From positions 1-32,558 of the forward strand of contig CAJOFT010000011.1 of assembly GCA_905234025.1 (NCBI GenBank): a stretch of DNA of 32,558 nucleotides, in the 5' to 3' direction. This document shows, piece by piece, positions 17,583 to 26,259 of this stretch; positions within the stretch are counted from its first letter, which is position 1, and every line of letters begins with the position of its first letter. This DNA comes from Paludibacteraceae bacterium (GTDB lineage Bacteria; Bacteroidota; Bacteroidia; Bacteroidales; Paludibacteraceae). Position numbers and translations under genes: made by a program. Below the pieces are notes generated by a model. The model saw nothing but the letters and a program-made list of their open reading frames with translations. It made no database searches and was not told the DNA's origin.

Positions 17583-18950
17583 ATGGAAACACAAAATATA
17601 GAGTACAAAGTAAAGTGGAAAGACGAGTTTCTAAAAGAGATTTGCGCATTTGCCAATTCCCAAGGCGGTACGCTTTATATCGGCATTGACGATAACGGAC
17701 ACATTGAGGGCGTAACTGATGCGAAGAACTTATTAGAAAACCTACCCAACAAAGTGCGGGATACAATGGGTATCTTGGTCAATGTCAAGCACGAACGCAG
17801 AGAAGACAAAGATATTGTCTCCGTTTCTGTCGAGCCAAGTAGCGTTCCTATCTCGCTCAATTCTCAGTATTATATTCGTTCAGGTTCAACAAAACAGGAA
17901 TTGCGCGGTACTGCTCTGCAAGAGTTTATACTCAAAAAGATGGGCAAGCAATGGGACGATGTGTATCACGATACAGCAACTATAGATTGCATTGATCCCA
18001 AGGCTATTGCATATTTCATCAAACGAAGTATTGCTGCCAAACGCCTTACGCCGGAAACAACTGGCGATACGCCGCAAGAAGTATTGGAGAACTTGCGGCT
18101 TATCTCTGATGATGGCAAACTCAAATATGCTGCAATTCTGCTTTTCGCCAAAGATCCTTTGCGCTATTTTACAGGAGTACAATTCAAAATAGGTCGTTTC
18201 GGAGAGGATGAAGCGGATTTGCGCTCACAAGACATAGTGGAGGGTAACATTCTTCAAATGGCAGACCGCGTTATTGAGGTTCTTAAGAACAAATACCTCC
18301 ATTCATACATTCGGTATGAGGGTATGCAACGCATTGAGGAATTGGAGATACCTGAAGATGCTTTCCGTGAAATATTGTACAATGCGATAGTTCACAAACA
18401 ATATACAGGCGCACCTATACAAATGCGTATCTTTGAAGACCATATCGAGTTGTGGAACGAAGGGAATCTGCCGGAGAACTACACAGTGGAAACACTCATG
18501 CACAAACATGCGTCCAAACCTCGGAACTTGAATATCGCTAGTGTGTTCTACAAAGCAGGTTTTATTGAGGCATGGGGGCGCGGTTACAAGAAGATTCAGG
18601 ACGGTTTCAATGAAGCCAAACTGCCGATGCCTGTTTTTGCAACAGCGTTCGGAGGTGTGGAAGTGAATATAACAAGACCAAGAGCCATTGAAAATGGCGG
18701 TCAAAATGGCGGTCAAAATGCAGCGCAATTAACTGAAAGACAGCAGTTAATACTCTCTTCAATAGAGAAACATGGCGGTCATGTTGGCGGACAAAATGGC
18801 GGTCAAAAAGCGGGGTTGAATAATGAAGATTTGGCAAAATTGTTGGGTATAAGCTTACGAACCATTGAAAGAGAAGTTGTTGTTTTGAAGAAAAAGAATC
18901 TCATCAAGCGTATTGGCTATGGCTTAAAAGGCTATTGGGCAATTATTTGA
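17583..18950 (+). CDS. AlbA_2 (Schlafen-like) DNA-binding/ATPase-type protein with C-terminal wHTH
   Basis: ESE-type N-terminus, ICAFANSQGGTLYIGIDDNG, VHKQYTGAPIQMRIFEDHIELWNEG, GGQNGGQN linker, HTH. Confidence 0.88.
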   Translation: METQNIEYKVKWKDEFLKEICAFANSQGGTLYIGIDDNGHIEGVTDAKNLLENLPNKVRDTMGILVNVKHERREDKDIVSVSVEPSSVPISLNSQYYIRSGSTKQELRGTALQEFILKKMGKQWDDVYHDTATIDCIDPKAIAYFIKRSIAAKRLTPETTGDTPQEVLENLRLISDDGKLKYAAILLFAKDPLRYFTGVQFKIGRFGEDEADLRSQDIVEGNILQMADRVIEVLKNKYLHSYIRYEGMQRIEELEIPEDAFREILYNAIVHKQYTGAPIQMRIFEDHIELWNEGNLPENYTVETLMHKHASKPRNLNIASVFYKAGFIEAWGRGYKKIQDGFNEAKLPMPVFATAFGGVEVNITRPRAIENGGQNGGQNAAQLTERQQLILSSIEKHGGHVGGQNGGQKAGLNNEDLAKLLGISLRTIEREVVVLKKKNLIKRIGYGLKGYWAII

Positions 18951-18988
18951 CATGAGATCGGTTTCTCGCCATACAACAACAGAAAACT

Positions 18989-19090
18989 ATGCCCGATGTA
19001 CTAACCCCACAACAACGCCATCGCTGCATGTCGCATATACGCAATAAGGCTACGAAGCCGGAAATGAATACAAAACTGACAACCATATAG
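18989..19090 (+). pseudogene. Truncated Vsr endonuclease N-terminus
   Basis: MPDVLTPQQRHRCMSHIRNKATKPEM then NTKLTTI*. Confidence 0.75.
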
Positions 19091-19108
19091 CCTGGTCCTT
19101 TTTTGAAA
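19087..19108 (+). repeat. 22-bp direct repeat copy 1 (ATAGCCTGGTCCTTTTTTGAAA)
   Basis: Identical to 19439-19460. Confidence 0.93.
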
Positions 19109-19147
19109 CATCAAAGCCGTACATACTACACACATAAATATCAATGC

Positions 19148-19169
19148 ACAGCTTGGTCTTTTTTTGAAA
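19148..19169 (+). repeat. 22-bp direct repeat copy 2 (diverged)
   Basis: ACAGCTTGGTCTTTTTTTGAAA. Confidence 0.85.
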
Positions 19170-19170
19170 T

Positions 19171-19434
19171 ATGAATACAAAAATTAAAACAGAAGAACGG
19201 ATTTGCCGCTTGGTTGCATGTCTTGGGAAAGAGACAAAACCGCGTCGTGAACTGATGGCCGAGTTGGGACTTCGGGAGAGCAGCCGTAGAAATTTCAGGG
19301 TTAATTATATCAATCCTGCGATTGAACAGGGATATGTGCGAATGACTATTCCGGGGGCACCCAGTTGTCCTGAACAAGCTATGTCCTTACTCAAAACGGA
19401 CTTGATTTCCTTGCAGAATTATCACAAGACGTAA
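19171..19434 (+). CDS. Small wHTH ORF resembling the C-terminal domain of Fic/AlbA_2-type proteins; probably frameshifted near its 3' end
   Basis: RRELMAELGLRESSRRNFRVNYINPAIEQGYVRMTIPGAPSCPEQA; expected YVLTQNGLDFL tail lies in another frame. Confidence 0.6.
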   Translation: MNTKIKTEERICRLVACLGKETKPRRELMAELGLRESSRRNFRVNYINPAIEQGYVRMTIPGAPSCPEQAMSLLKTDLISLQNYHKT

Positions 19435-19438
19435 AAGT

Positions 19439-19460
19439 ATAGCCTGGTCCTTTTTTGAAA
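19439..19460 (+). repeat. 22-bp direct repeat copy 3
   Basis: ATAGCCTGGTCCTTTTTTGAAA. Confidence 0.93.
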
Positions 19461-19514
19461 GGGAGAAAAGATAGAAAACGTTAAAAAAAGAAAAAAACTT
19501 GCATTTCAAGTGAT

Positions 19515-19557
19515 AGATTTGCCCTCTTTTATGCCTTATATATGGAGGGGTATATAA
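19515..19557 (+). repeat. 43-bp direct repeat, left copy
   Basis: 40/43 identical to 20688-20730. Confidence 0.93.
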
Positions 19558-19676
19558 AAGGACATGAAGTGTCCGAACAAAGAGCAACAAACGCATTTTG
19601 CATAAAATAAAAAAGCACTCAAAACACTACACTCGATTTCATGCCTAAGGCGAGGTGATGGATAAAAAGGAATAAT

Positions 19677-20681
19677 ATGGAAACACAACCACATATATCG
19701 CAATCAAGTATAGAAATCTATACTGCACCGGACAATAGTATCCAACTGCAAGTCAAGTTGGATCAAGATACAGTATGGCTGACGCAAAAGCAGTTAGCTG
19801 AATTATTTGGCGTTAAAAAAGCAGCTATTTCCAAGCATATATCCAATATATTTGCTACTGGGGAACTTGAACCGACCATGACAGTTTCCAAAATGGAAAC
19901 AGTCGTAAACCGTGGTTTCCGAGGTGTTGTAACGGATTGGGTTGAATACTACAATCTGGACATGATTTTGTCTATTGGCTACCGCGTCAATTCACGTAGC
20001 GCTATTTCCTTCCGTCAATGGGCAAATCGTGTATTGAAAGATTTCCTTATCAAAGGTTACGCAGTACGTACAAGTCTGCAGCTCAAGCAATATGAGGAGC
20101 TGAAGCAGTTGGTCGGTGTGTTGCAACAGACCATGCAAACAGAAGCATTAACCACCAACGAGGCACGAGACTTGGTCAAGGTGGTGACGGATTATACATA
20201 CGCGCTCGACACTTTGGACAATTACGACTATCAGCGTCTTGCAATAAGCGATACTGAAGGTGAAGAGCGTTTCCATGCGACATACGAGAATGCTATGGAG
20301 GCTATTCGCTCACTCAAAGAAAAATTTGGTGAGAGTTGGTTGTTCGGCAACGAGAAAGACGATTCGTTCAAGAGTAGTATAGGGCAGATATACCAGACTT
20401 TCGGCGGTCAGGAACTTTATCCGAGCGTGGAAGAAAAGGCTGCGATGTTGCTGTATCTTGTGACGAAAAATCATTCTTTTTCGGACGGCAACAAACGCAT
20501 TGCCGCTACGCTTTTCCTTTGGTTTATGGACAGAAACGGCATTCTTTACACGCCTGAAGGACACAAACGCATAGCGGATAATACACTTGTTGCACTCACG
20601 CTGATGATTGCCGAGAGCCGGACAGAAGAAAAGGATGTCATGGTAAAGGTGGTCGTTAATCTGATTAACAAAAAGAATTAA
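19677..20681 (+). CDS. RhuM-family protein fused to Fic/DOC-like domain
   Basis: DTVWLTQKQLAELFGVKKAAISKHISNIF; HSFSDGNKRIAATLFLWFMDRNG Fic motif. Confidence 0.9.
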   Translation: METQPHISQSSIEIYTAPDNSIQLQVKLDQDTVWLTQKQLAELFGVKKAAISKHISNIFATGELEPTMTVSKMETVVNRGFRGVVTDWVEYYNLDMILSIGYRVNSRSAISFRQWANRVLKDFLIKGYAVRTSLQLKQYEELKQLVGVLQQTMQTEALTTNEARDLVKVVTDYTYALDTLDNYDYQRLAISDTEGEERFHATYENAMEAIRSLKEKFGESWLFGNEKDDSFKSSIGQIYQTFGGQELYPSVEEKAAMLLYLVTKNHSFSDGNKRIAATLFLWFMDRNGILYTPEGHKRIADNTLVALTLMIAESRTEEKDVMVKVVVNLINKKN

Positions 20682-20687
20682 GCAAAC

Positions 20688-20730
20688 AGATTTGCCCTCT
20701 TTTTTGTCCTATATATGGAGGGGTATATAA
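20688..20730 (+). repeat. 43-bp direct repeat, right copy, immediately upstream of ftsW
   Basis: agatttgccctcttttttgtcctatatatggaggggtatataa. Confidence 0.93.
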
Positions 20731-20748
20731 TAATGATATAATAAAAAC

Positions 20749-21996
20749 ATGATGAAACGTTTGGATTTGAAGTATATTGACAAGACATACTGGGTCTTGT
20801 TCCTCACACTGGTCGTGGTGGCAGTAATCGCCCTGTTCTCGGCTGGAAGTACACTCGTTTACGAACGACATTCCGTCCTCGGACCGGTGCTGTCGCAGAT
20901 GATTTTCCTGTTCCTCGGTGTAGCCATCGCGTTCTTTATCCAGTTCGTGCCGAGCATGTATATCCGTGCAGGCGGTTATGTGCTGTTGGGCTTTTCGTTG
21001 CTGTGCCTGTATTTTATCATGCTGTTCCCGCACAGTTCGATGGTGGCAACCATCAACGGTGCCAGCCGCTGGATAAAAATAGGCGGATTCACGTTCCAAC
21101 CGTCGGAATTGGCGAAATTGAGCCTGATTATCGTGGTCGCGGACCTGCTTTCGCGCATCAAAACCGAGGAGGACAAGAAAAAATACTTCTTCTGGACACT
21201 TGGTCTGACAGCTGCAACGGCTTTGCCTATTATGACGGGCAACCTCTCAACGGCGGTATTGCTTGGCGGTATTGTGCTGATTATGTGGTTCTTGGCACAT
21301 CTTCCGTGGAAGTATATCCTTGCAACGGTCGGTATTGCTGTGGCATTGTTGGTGGCGGGATATCTGATTGTGGAGTTCGGCTTTGTGCGGCAACATCGGA
21401 AAATGGGCGGACCGTTTGCGCGTGCCGTGACCTGGGTCGGGCGTATTGATGATATCTTCACAGAACACAATCAGGATGCGGCAGAGTTCAAACTGACGGA
21501 CGATAACTACCAGCGTTCGATAGCGAAAGTGGCAGTGGCGCGCGGTGGCAAATCGCCGGTCGGTGTGCTGCCGGGAAACAGTCAGGAACGCGACTTCCTG
21601 CCGCAGGCGTTTGCGGATTACATCTTCGCAATCATTGTGGAGGAATCGGGCATGGTAGGTGCTATCTTTCTGATATTTATTTATCTGGCAGTTCTCTTCC
21701 GCGCGTGCCTGACAAGCAGTCGTTTCGGCGATTATGCGGCAATGCTGATGGTAATGGGCTTGGCGCTGATGCTGACGTGTCAGGCGTTGGTGTCCATGAT
21801 GGTGGCGGTTGGTCTCGGTCCCGTGACAGGACAGCCATTGCCGCTGATTTCGCGTGGCGGAACGAGTGCTGTGATAACAAGTGTTTATTTCGGCATCATC
21901 ATGGCGGTCAGCCGCGAGCAGAAAGAACTCAAAGAGCGTCAGACCCAGACGACAATCAAATCTAAGGAAGAAGTGCCGGAAATAACGCTCGAATAA
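20749..21996 (+). CDS. ftsW: Lipid II polymerase / SEDS division protein FtsW
   Basis: Multi-TM SEDS protein; GASRWIKIGGFTFQPSELAKL, PLISRGGTS. Confidence 0.95.
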   Translation: MMKRLDLKYIDKTYWVLFLTLVVVAVIALFSAGSTLVYERHSVLGPVLSQMIFLFLGVAIAFFIQFVPSMYIRAGGYVLLGFSLLCLYFIMLFPHSSMVATINGASRWIKIGGFTFQPSELAKLSLIIVVADLLSRIKTEEDKKKYFFWTLGLTAATALPIMTGNLSTAVLLGGIVLIMWFLAHLPWKYILATVGIAVALLVAGYLIVEFGFVRQHRKMGGPFARAVTWVGRIDDIFTEHNQDAAEFKLTDDNYQRSIAKVAVARGGKSPVGVLPGNSQERDFLPQAFADYIFAIIVEESGMVGAIFLIFIYLAVLFRACLTSSRFGDYAAMLMVMGLALMLTCQALVSMMVAVGLGPVTGQPLPLISRGGTSAVITSVYFGIIMAVSREQKELKERQTQTTIKSKEEVPEITLE

Positions 21997-22001
21997 AATC
22001 A

Positions 22002-22059
22002 TTAAATCGTAAATGACTAAATCATAAATGACTAAATCGTAAATGACTAAATCGTAAAT
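22002..22059 (+). repeat. 15-bp direct repeats TAAATCGTAAATGAC (about 4 copies) abutting the murG ATG
   Basis: Read directly. Confidence 0.93.
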
Positions 22060-22062
22060 ATT

Positions 22063-23127
22063 ATGAGATACCTCATCTCCGGCGGTGGAACAGGTGGTCA
22101 CATCTTCCCCGCAGTAAGTATTGCAAACGCGTTGCGCGAGTTGGATTCCGAAGCAGAAATCCTCTTTGTCGGAGCACTCGGACGCATGGAAATGGAACGT
22201 GTCCCGCAAGCGGGATATAAGATTATCGGTCTGCCGGTGCGCGGCTTCGACCGCAAACGCCCGTGGAAGAACATCTCTGTGCTCATTGATTTGGCGCGCT
22301 CAATGCGTATGGCGAAGAAGATTATCAGGGACTTCCGTCCGGATGTCGGTGTCGGTGTAGGCGGTTATGCTTCAGGCGCAGCGATGAAAGTGGCTGCGAA
22401 AATGGGTGTGCCTATTCTGTTGCAGGAGCAGAATGGTTTTGCAGGTGTGACGAACAAACTGCTCAAAGATGATGCACAGAAGATTTGCGTGGCATACGAA
22501 AACATGGAGCGTTTCTTCCCGAAAGACAAGATTATCCTCACCGGCAATCCTGTCCGGCAGAATCTGTTGGAAGGCAAAAAACAAGCCGGCAACGGCAAAA
22601 AGAATCTGCTGATTATCGGTGGCAGTCTCGGCGCACGGACCATCAACGAAGCCATTGCAAACGGCTTGGACAAATTGGCTATGGCTGGTATCAATGTCGT
22701 CTGGCAGACGGGAAAAGCCTACTATGAACAATATCGAAATATCGACACTTCGAAATATCGTAATGTCGAAGTAAAAGAATTCCTGAGCGACATGCCCGAC
22801 CGCTATGCAACGGCAGACCTTGTTATATCCCGCGCGGGCGCAAGTTCGATTTCGGAACTCTGTCTGTTGGGCAAACCGTGTGTGCTTGTGCCGTCTCCGA
22901 ATGTGGCGGAGGACCATCAGACGCACAATGCCATGGCGTTGGTGAACAAGAATGCGGCGGTGCTGGTGCGTGATGCCGAAGCGGCGGAGAAACTGGTAGA
23001 TACGGCACTTGCGCTGATTCAGGACGATGCGAAACTAAAAGAACTGCGCAAGAATATTCTCACTCTTGCGCAGCCCGATTCAGCTCGTCGTATTGCGGAA
23101 GAAGTTATCCGCTTGGCGAAGAAATAA
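22063..23127 (+). CDS. murG: UDP-N-acetylglucosamine transferase MurG
   Basis: ISGGGTGGHIFPAVSIANAL, GGSLGARTINEA. Confidence 0.96.
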   Translation: MRYLISGGGTGGHIFPAVSIANALRELDSEAEILFVGALGRMEMERVPQAGYKIIGLPVRGFDRKRPWKNISVLIDLARSMRMAKKIIRDFRPDVGVGVGGYASGAAMKVAAKMGVPILLQEQNGFAGVTNKLLKDDAQKICVAYENMERFFPKDKIILTGNPVRQNLLEGKKQAGNGKKNLLIIGGSLGARTINEAIANGLDKLAMAGINVVWQTGKAYYEQYRNIDTSKYRNVEVKEFLSDMPDRYATADLVISRAGASSISELCLLGKPCVLVPSPNVAEDHQTHNAMALVNKNAAVLVRDAEAAEKLVDTALALIQDDAKLKELRKNILTLAQPDSARRIAEEVIRLAKK

Positions 23128-24486
23128 CTATCGGATCATATCGTCGCCGAAGAACGGTTGCAGTGCTTTCGGAATACGGATTCCTTCTTCGCACTGGTTG
23201 TTCTCCAACAAAGCGGCTACAATTCTCGGCAGTGCTAACGCGCTGCCGTTCAAGGTGTGCGCGATATACACTTTCTTGTCATCTGCCTTGCGGTAGCGGC
23301 ATTTGAGACGATTTGCCTGATACGTGTCGAAGTTCGAGGTACTTGAAACCTCCAACCAGCGGTGTTGTGCCTCGGAATAAACCTCGAAGTCATAGCATAA
23401 TGCAGCCGTGAAGCTCATATCGCCGCCACAGAGACGGAGAATACGATAGGGTAACTCCAGCTTCTGCAGCAGACCTTCCACGTGTGCTAACATCTCACGG
23501 TGTGAAGCATCCGAATGGTCAGGTGTGTCAATGCGTACAATCTCAATCTTCGAGAACTCGTGCAGACGGTTCAATCCGCGCACGTCCTTGCCGTAACTGC
23601 CAGCTTCGCGACGGAAACACTCCGTGTAAGCGCAGTTTTTGATGGGCAGGTTAGCTTCGTCAATGATTTCATCGCGATACAAATTGGTCACCGGTACTTC
23701 CGCAGTCGGAATCAGATACAGGTCATCCACTTCGCAGTGATACATCTGTCCTTCCTTGTCCGGCAGTTGTCCTGTGCCGTAACCCGAAGCCTGATTAACC
23801 ACCGTTGGCGGCATGATTTCCGTATAACCGGCTTTGTTGGCTTCTGCGAGGAAGAAATTGATCAGTGCGCGTTGCAGGCGTGCGCCTTGTCCGATATAGA
23901 CAGGGAAACCTGCGCCTGAAATCTTCACGCCGAGGTCGAAGTCAATGAGGTTGTATTTCTTTGCAAGTTCCCAGTGCGGGAGTTTTGCAAAGGCAGGTTG
24001 CGGGTCTTCGGAAGCAGGCCAGTCGCGCAATGCGATACCGTTTCCGTCTGCATCGAACGAACGGTTGCCTTCTGCCAGTTTCTTGAGCGGTTCGCCGAAA
24101 TTCCAGCCGCCGACTTTGACAGCCACGTTGTCTTCTGCGCCTTTGCCTTCAGGAACGATGGAGTAGGGTACATTCGGTATTTGCAGCAGTGCTTGCGTCA
24201 GTTTCTCTTCTTCGGCAGCCATTTCCGCCTCAAGGGCTTTGATGTTCTCTTTCAGTTCGCCTGTTTTGGCTTTGGCGGCTTCGGCTTCTTCGCGTTTGCC
24301 TTGTGCCATAAGTGCGCCGATGGACTTCGATATCTGGTTCATCTCTGCGCTTGCCGCGTCTTTTTTCTGTTGGGCGGCTTTACGGGCTTGGTCTATAGCA
24401 ATGACGCTCTCGATTGTGTCGTGAGCGTCATTGAAATGCTTCTTTTCCAAACCCGCGACGATAGCTTGTTTATTGAGTGTTAGCAT
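23128..24486 (-). CDS. serS: Seryl-tRNA synthetase
   Basis: MLTLNKQAIVAGLEKKHF N-terminus, TAEVPVTNLY, FRREAGSYGKDVRGLNRLHEF, LEVSSTSNFDTYQANRL. Confidence 0.96.
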   Translation of the reverse strand: MLTLNKQAIVAGLEKKHFNDAHDTIESVIAIDQARKAAQQKKDAASAEMNQISKSIGALMAQGKREEAEAAKAKTGELKENIKALEAEMAAEEEKLTQALLQIPNVPYSIVPEGKGAEDNVAVKVGGWNFGEPLKKLAEGNRSFDADGNGIALRDWPASEDPQPAFAKLPHWELAKKYNLIDFDLGVKISGAGFPVYIGQGARLQRALINFFLAEANKAGYTEIMPPTVVNQASGYGTGQLPDKEGQMYHCEVDDLYLIPTAEVPVTNLYRDEIIDEANLPIKNCAYTECFRREAGSYGKDVRGLNRLHEFSKIEIVRIDTPDHSDASHREMLAHVEGLLQKLELPYRILRLCGGDMSFTAALCYDFEVYSEAQHRWLEVSSTSNFDTYQANRLKCRYRKADDKKVYIAHTLNGSALALPRIVAALLENNQCEEGIRIPKALQPFFGDDMIR

Positions 24487-24492
24487 AGCTAC

Positions 24493-24753
24493 TTATTGTG
24501 CAATTGGTTGGATAGAAACGTAGGATTTGTTGTTGCGTTTGCGGGTGAAAGTCACGATTCCGTCTGTCAGCGCATACAAAGTATGGTCGCTGCCGATACC
24601 CATATTCTGACCCGGATTGTGTTGTGTACCACGCTGGCGAACGATGATGTTACCTGCTTTCGCAAATTGTCCGCCCCATATTTTAACGCCTAAACGTTTG
24701 CTTTCTGATTCACGGCCGTTCTTTGAACTACCGACACCTTTCTTGTGTGCCAT
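24493..24753 (-). CDS. rpmA: 50S ribosomal protein L27
   Basis: [24 protein letters not shown]. Confidence 0.97.
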   Translation of the reverse strand: MAHKKGVGSSKNGRESESKRLGVKIWGGQFAKAGNIIVRQRGTQHNPGQNMGIGSDHTLYALTDGIVTFTRKRNNKSYVSIQPIAQ

Positions 24754-24797
24754 AATCTGATTTCTTTAAACTTTAAACATTAAACTTTAACCTGAGA

Positions 24798-25112
24798 TTA
24801 CGCAATAATCTCCTTTACTACGAGGTTCGTCAAATCCTGACGGTGACCGGTCAGTTTTTTGTAACCTTTGCGGCGTTTCTTGTGGAATACCAGCACTTTC
24901 TCTCCGCGGCATTCATTGTCAAGAACTTCGCAAACCACTTTGGCTCCCTTAACGGTCGGAGCACCTACTTTAATCTTGCCGTCGTTGTCAACGAGCAGCA
25001 CTTTGTCGAACTCAACCACGGCGCCCTTCTCGGCTTCCATACGGTTGATGAACAGCTTTTTGCCAGCTTCTACTTTGAATTGCTGGCCTTGCATTTCTAC
25101 AATAGCGTACAT
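24798..25112 (-). CDS. rplU: 50S ribosomal protein L21
   Basis: [33 protein letters not shown]. Confidence 0.97.
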   Translation of the reverse strand: MYAIVEMQGQQFKVEAGKKLFINRMEAEKGAVVEFDKVLLVDNDGKIKVGAPTVKGAKVVCEVLDNECRGEKVLVFHKKRRKGYKKLTGHRQDLTNLVVKEIIA

Positions 25113-25237
25113 TTAATTAATTTGTTTAATAATTCCATCGTGCAGGCGGCTGATCGCCGGGCTTCTGCGCTGCTAAATATCTATTTTCATACGCTGCCGA
25201 CGGGCGTCTTTTTCAAGCCTGAACACGAAAAAGCCCG

Positions 25238-25245
25238 CAAAAGTA
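25238..25245 (-). promoter_or_regulatory. -7 box TACTTTTG of the rplU-rpmA-serS operon (TTTG-N20-TACTTTTG)
   Basis: Minus-strand aaaaaaagcagTACTTTTGCggg. Confidence 0.7.
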
Positions 25246-25330
25246 CTGCTTTTTTTTCATTCCCGCAAATATTTCTTGCATTTTTTTGAAAAAAGAGTGA
25301 AAAAATATTGCATAGTTGCTAATTTTGTAG

Positions 25331-25338
25331 TACCTTTG
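25331..25338 (+). promoter_or_regulatory. -7 box TACCTTTG of folD
   Basis: TTG-N20-TACCTTTG, 18 nt upstream of ATG 25357. Confidence 0.65.
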
Positions 25339-25356
25339 CACGTTTTTTATTGGATT

Positions 25357-26259
25357 ATGGTAGTTTTAGACGGAAAATATATTGCTGCGCAGATTCGCGC
25401 GGAGCTGAAAAAGGAAGTCGCGGACATGGTGGCGGACGGGCATCGTGCTCCTTCTTTGGGCATCGTCATTGTCGGGCACAATCCCGCAAGCGAGACATAT
25501 GTGGCGAACAAAATGAAAGCTTGTGCGGAAGTGGGGATTGAGGCGCGGAAGATTGCGTTGGAAGAGTCTGTCACCGAAGCGGAACTGCTCTCCTGTGTGG
25601 CGAACTTGAACAACGATTCCTCCATTGACGGCTTCATCGTCCAGTTGCCGCTTCCGCCGCACATCAGCGAGCAGAACATCCTCTCTGCCATTGATTATCG
25701 CAAAGACGTGGACGGCTTGACACCTGAAAATGTCGGACGCACGGTACAAGGTCTGCCTTCTATTGTCAGTGCAACACCGCGTGGCATCAGTGAGCTGCTT
25801 TGCCGCTATAATATTCCAACGGAAGGCAGGCACGTAGTGGTTATCGGGCGGTCGAATATAGTTGGCAAACCGATGGCAATATTGCTCATGCAGCGTCCGT
25901 ATTTGCTCGTGCCAAAGATGAGCGTGGCAGCAGTGGGAAACGCAACGGTCACTATCTGCCACAGCAAAACGCGCAACCTCAAGGACATATGCCTCACGGC
26001 GGACATCATTATCGTGGCAGCCGGAAGTCCTGGACTGCTCACGGCGGATATGGTGCGCGAAGGGACAACGGTGATTGATGTCGGCATAACCCGTGTGGAC
26101 GATCCGGCAACGCCGAAAGGCTATCGTTTGGCGGGAGACGTGGATTTTGAAAACGTAGCGCCGAAATGCGCGTACATAACGCCTGTGCCGGGCGGGGTTG
26201 GTCCGATGACCATAGTTAGTTTGTTGAGTAACACGCTTCAGGCGGCAAAGAAGATTTGA
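25357..26259 (+). CDS. folD: Methylenetetrahydrofolate dehydrogenase/cyclohydrolase FolD
   Basis: [55 protein letters not shown]. Confidence 0.95.
   Translation: MVVLDGKYIAAQIRAELKKEVADMVADGHRAPSLGIVIVGHNPASETYVANKMKACAEVGIEARKIALEESVTEAELLSCVANLNNDSSIDGFIVQLPLPPHISEQNILSAIDYRKDVDGLTPENVGRTVQGLPSIVSATPRGISELLCRYNIPTEGRHVVVIGRSNIVGKPMAILLMQRPYLLVPKMSVAAVGNATVTICHSKTRNLKDICLTADIIIVAAGSPGLLTADMVREGTTVIDVGITRVDDPATPKGYRLAGDVDFENVAPKCAYITPVPGGVGPMTIVSLLSNTLQAAKKI

Noticed and set aside
19087-19460. 22-bp repeats as transposon terminal inverted repeats
   Set aside because: All copies are in direct orientation and no transposase is present.
21247-22209. 320-aa minus-strand ORF over ftsW/murG
   Set aside because: Antisense to two confident genes; YDLVIYDLVIYDL is the antisense of the TAAATCGTAAAT repeats.
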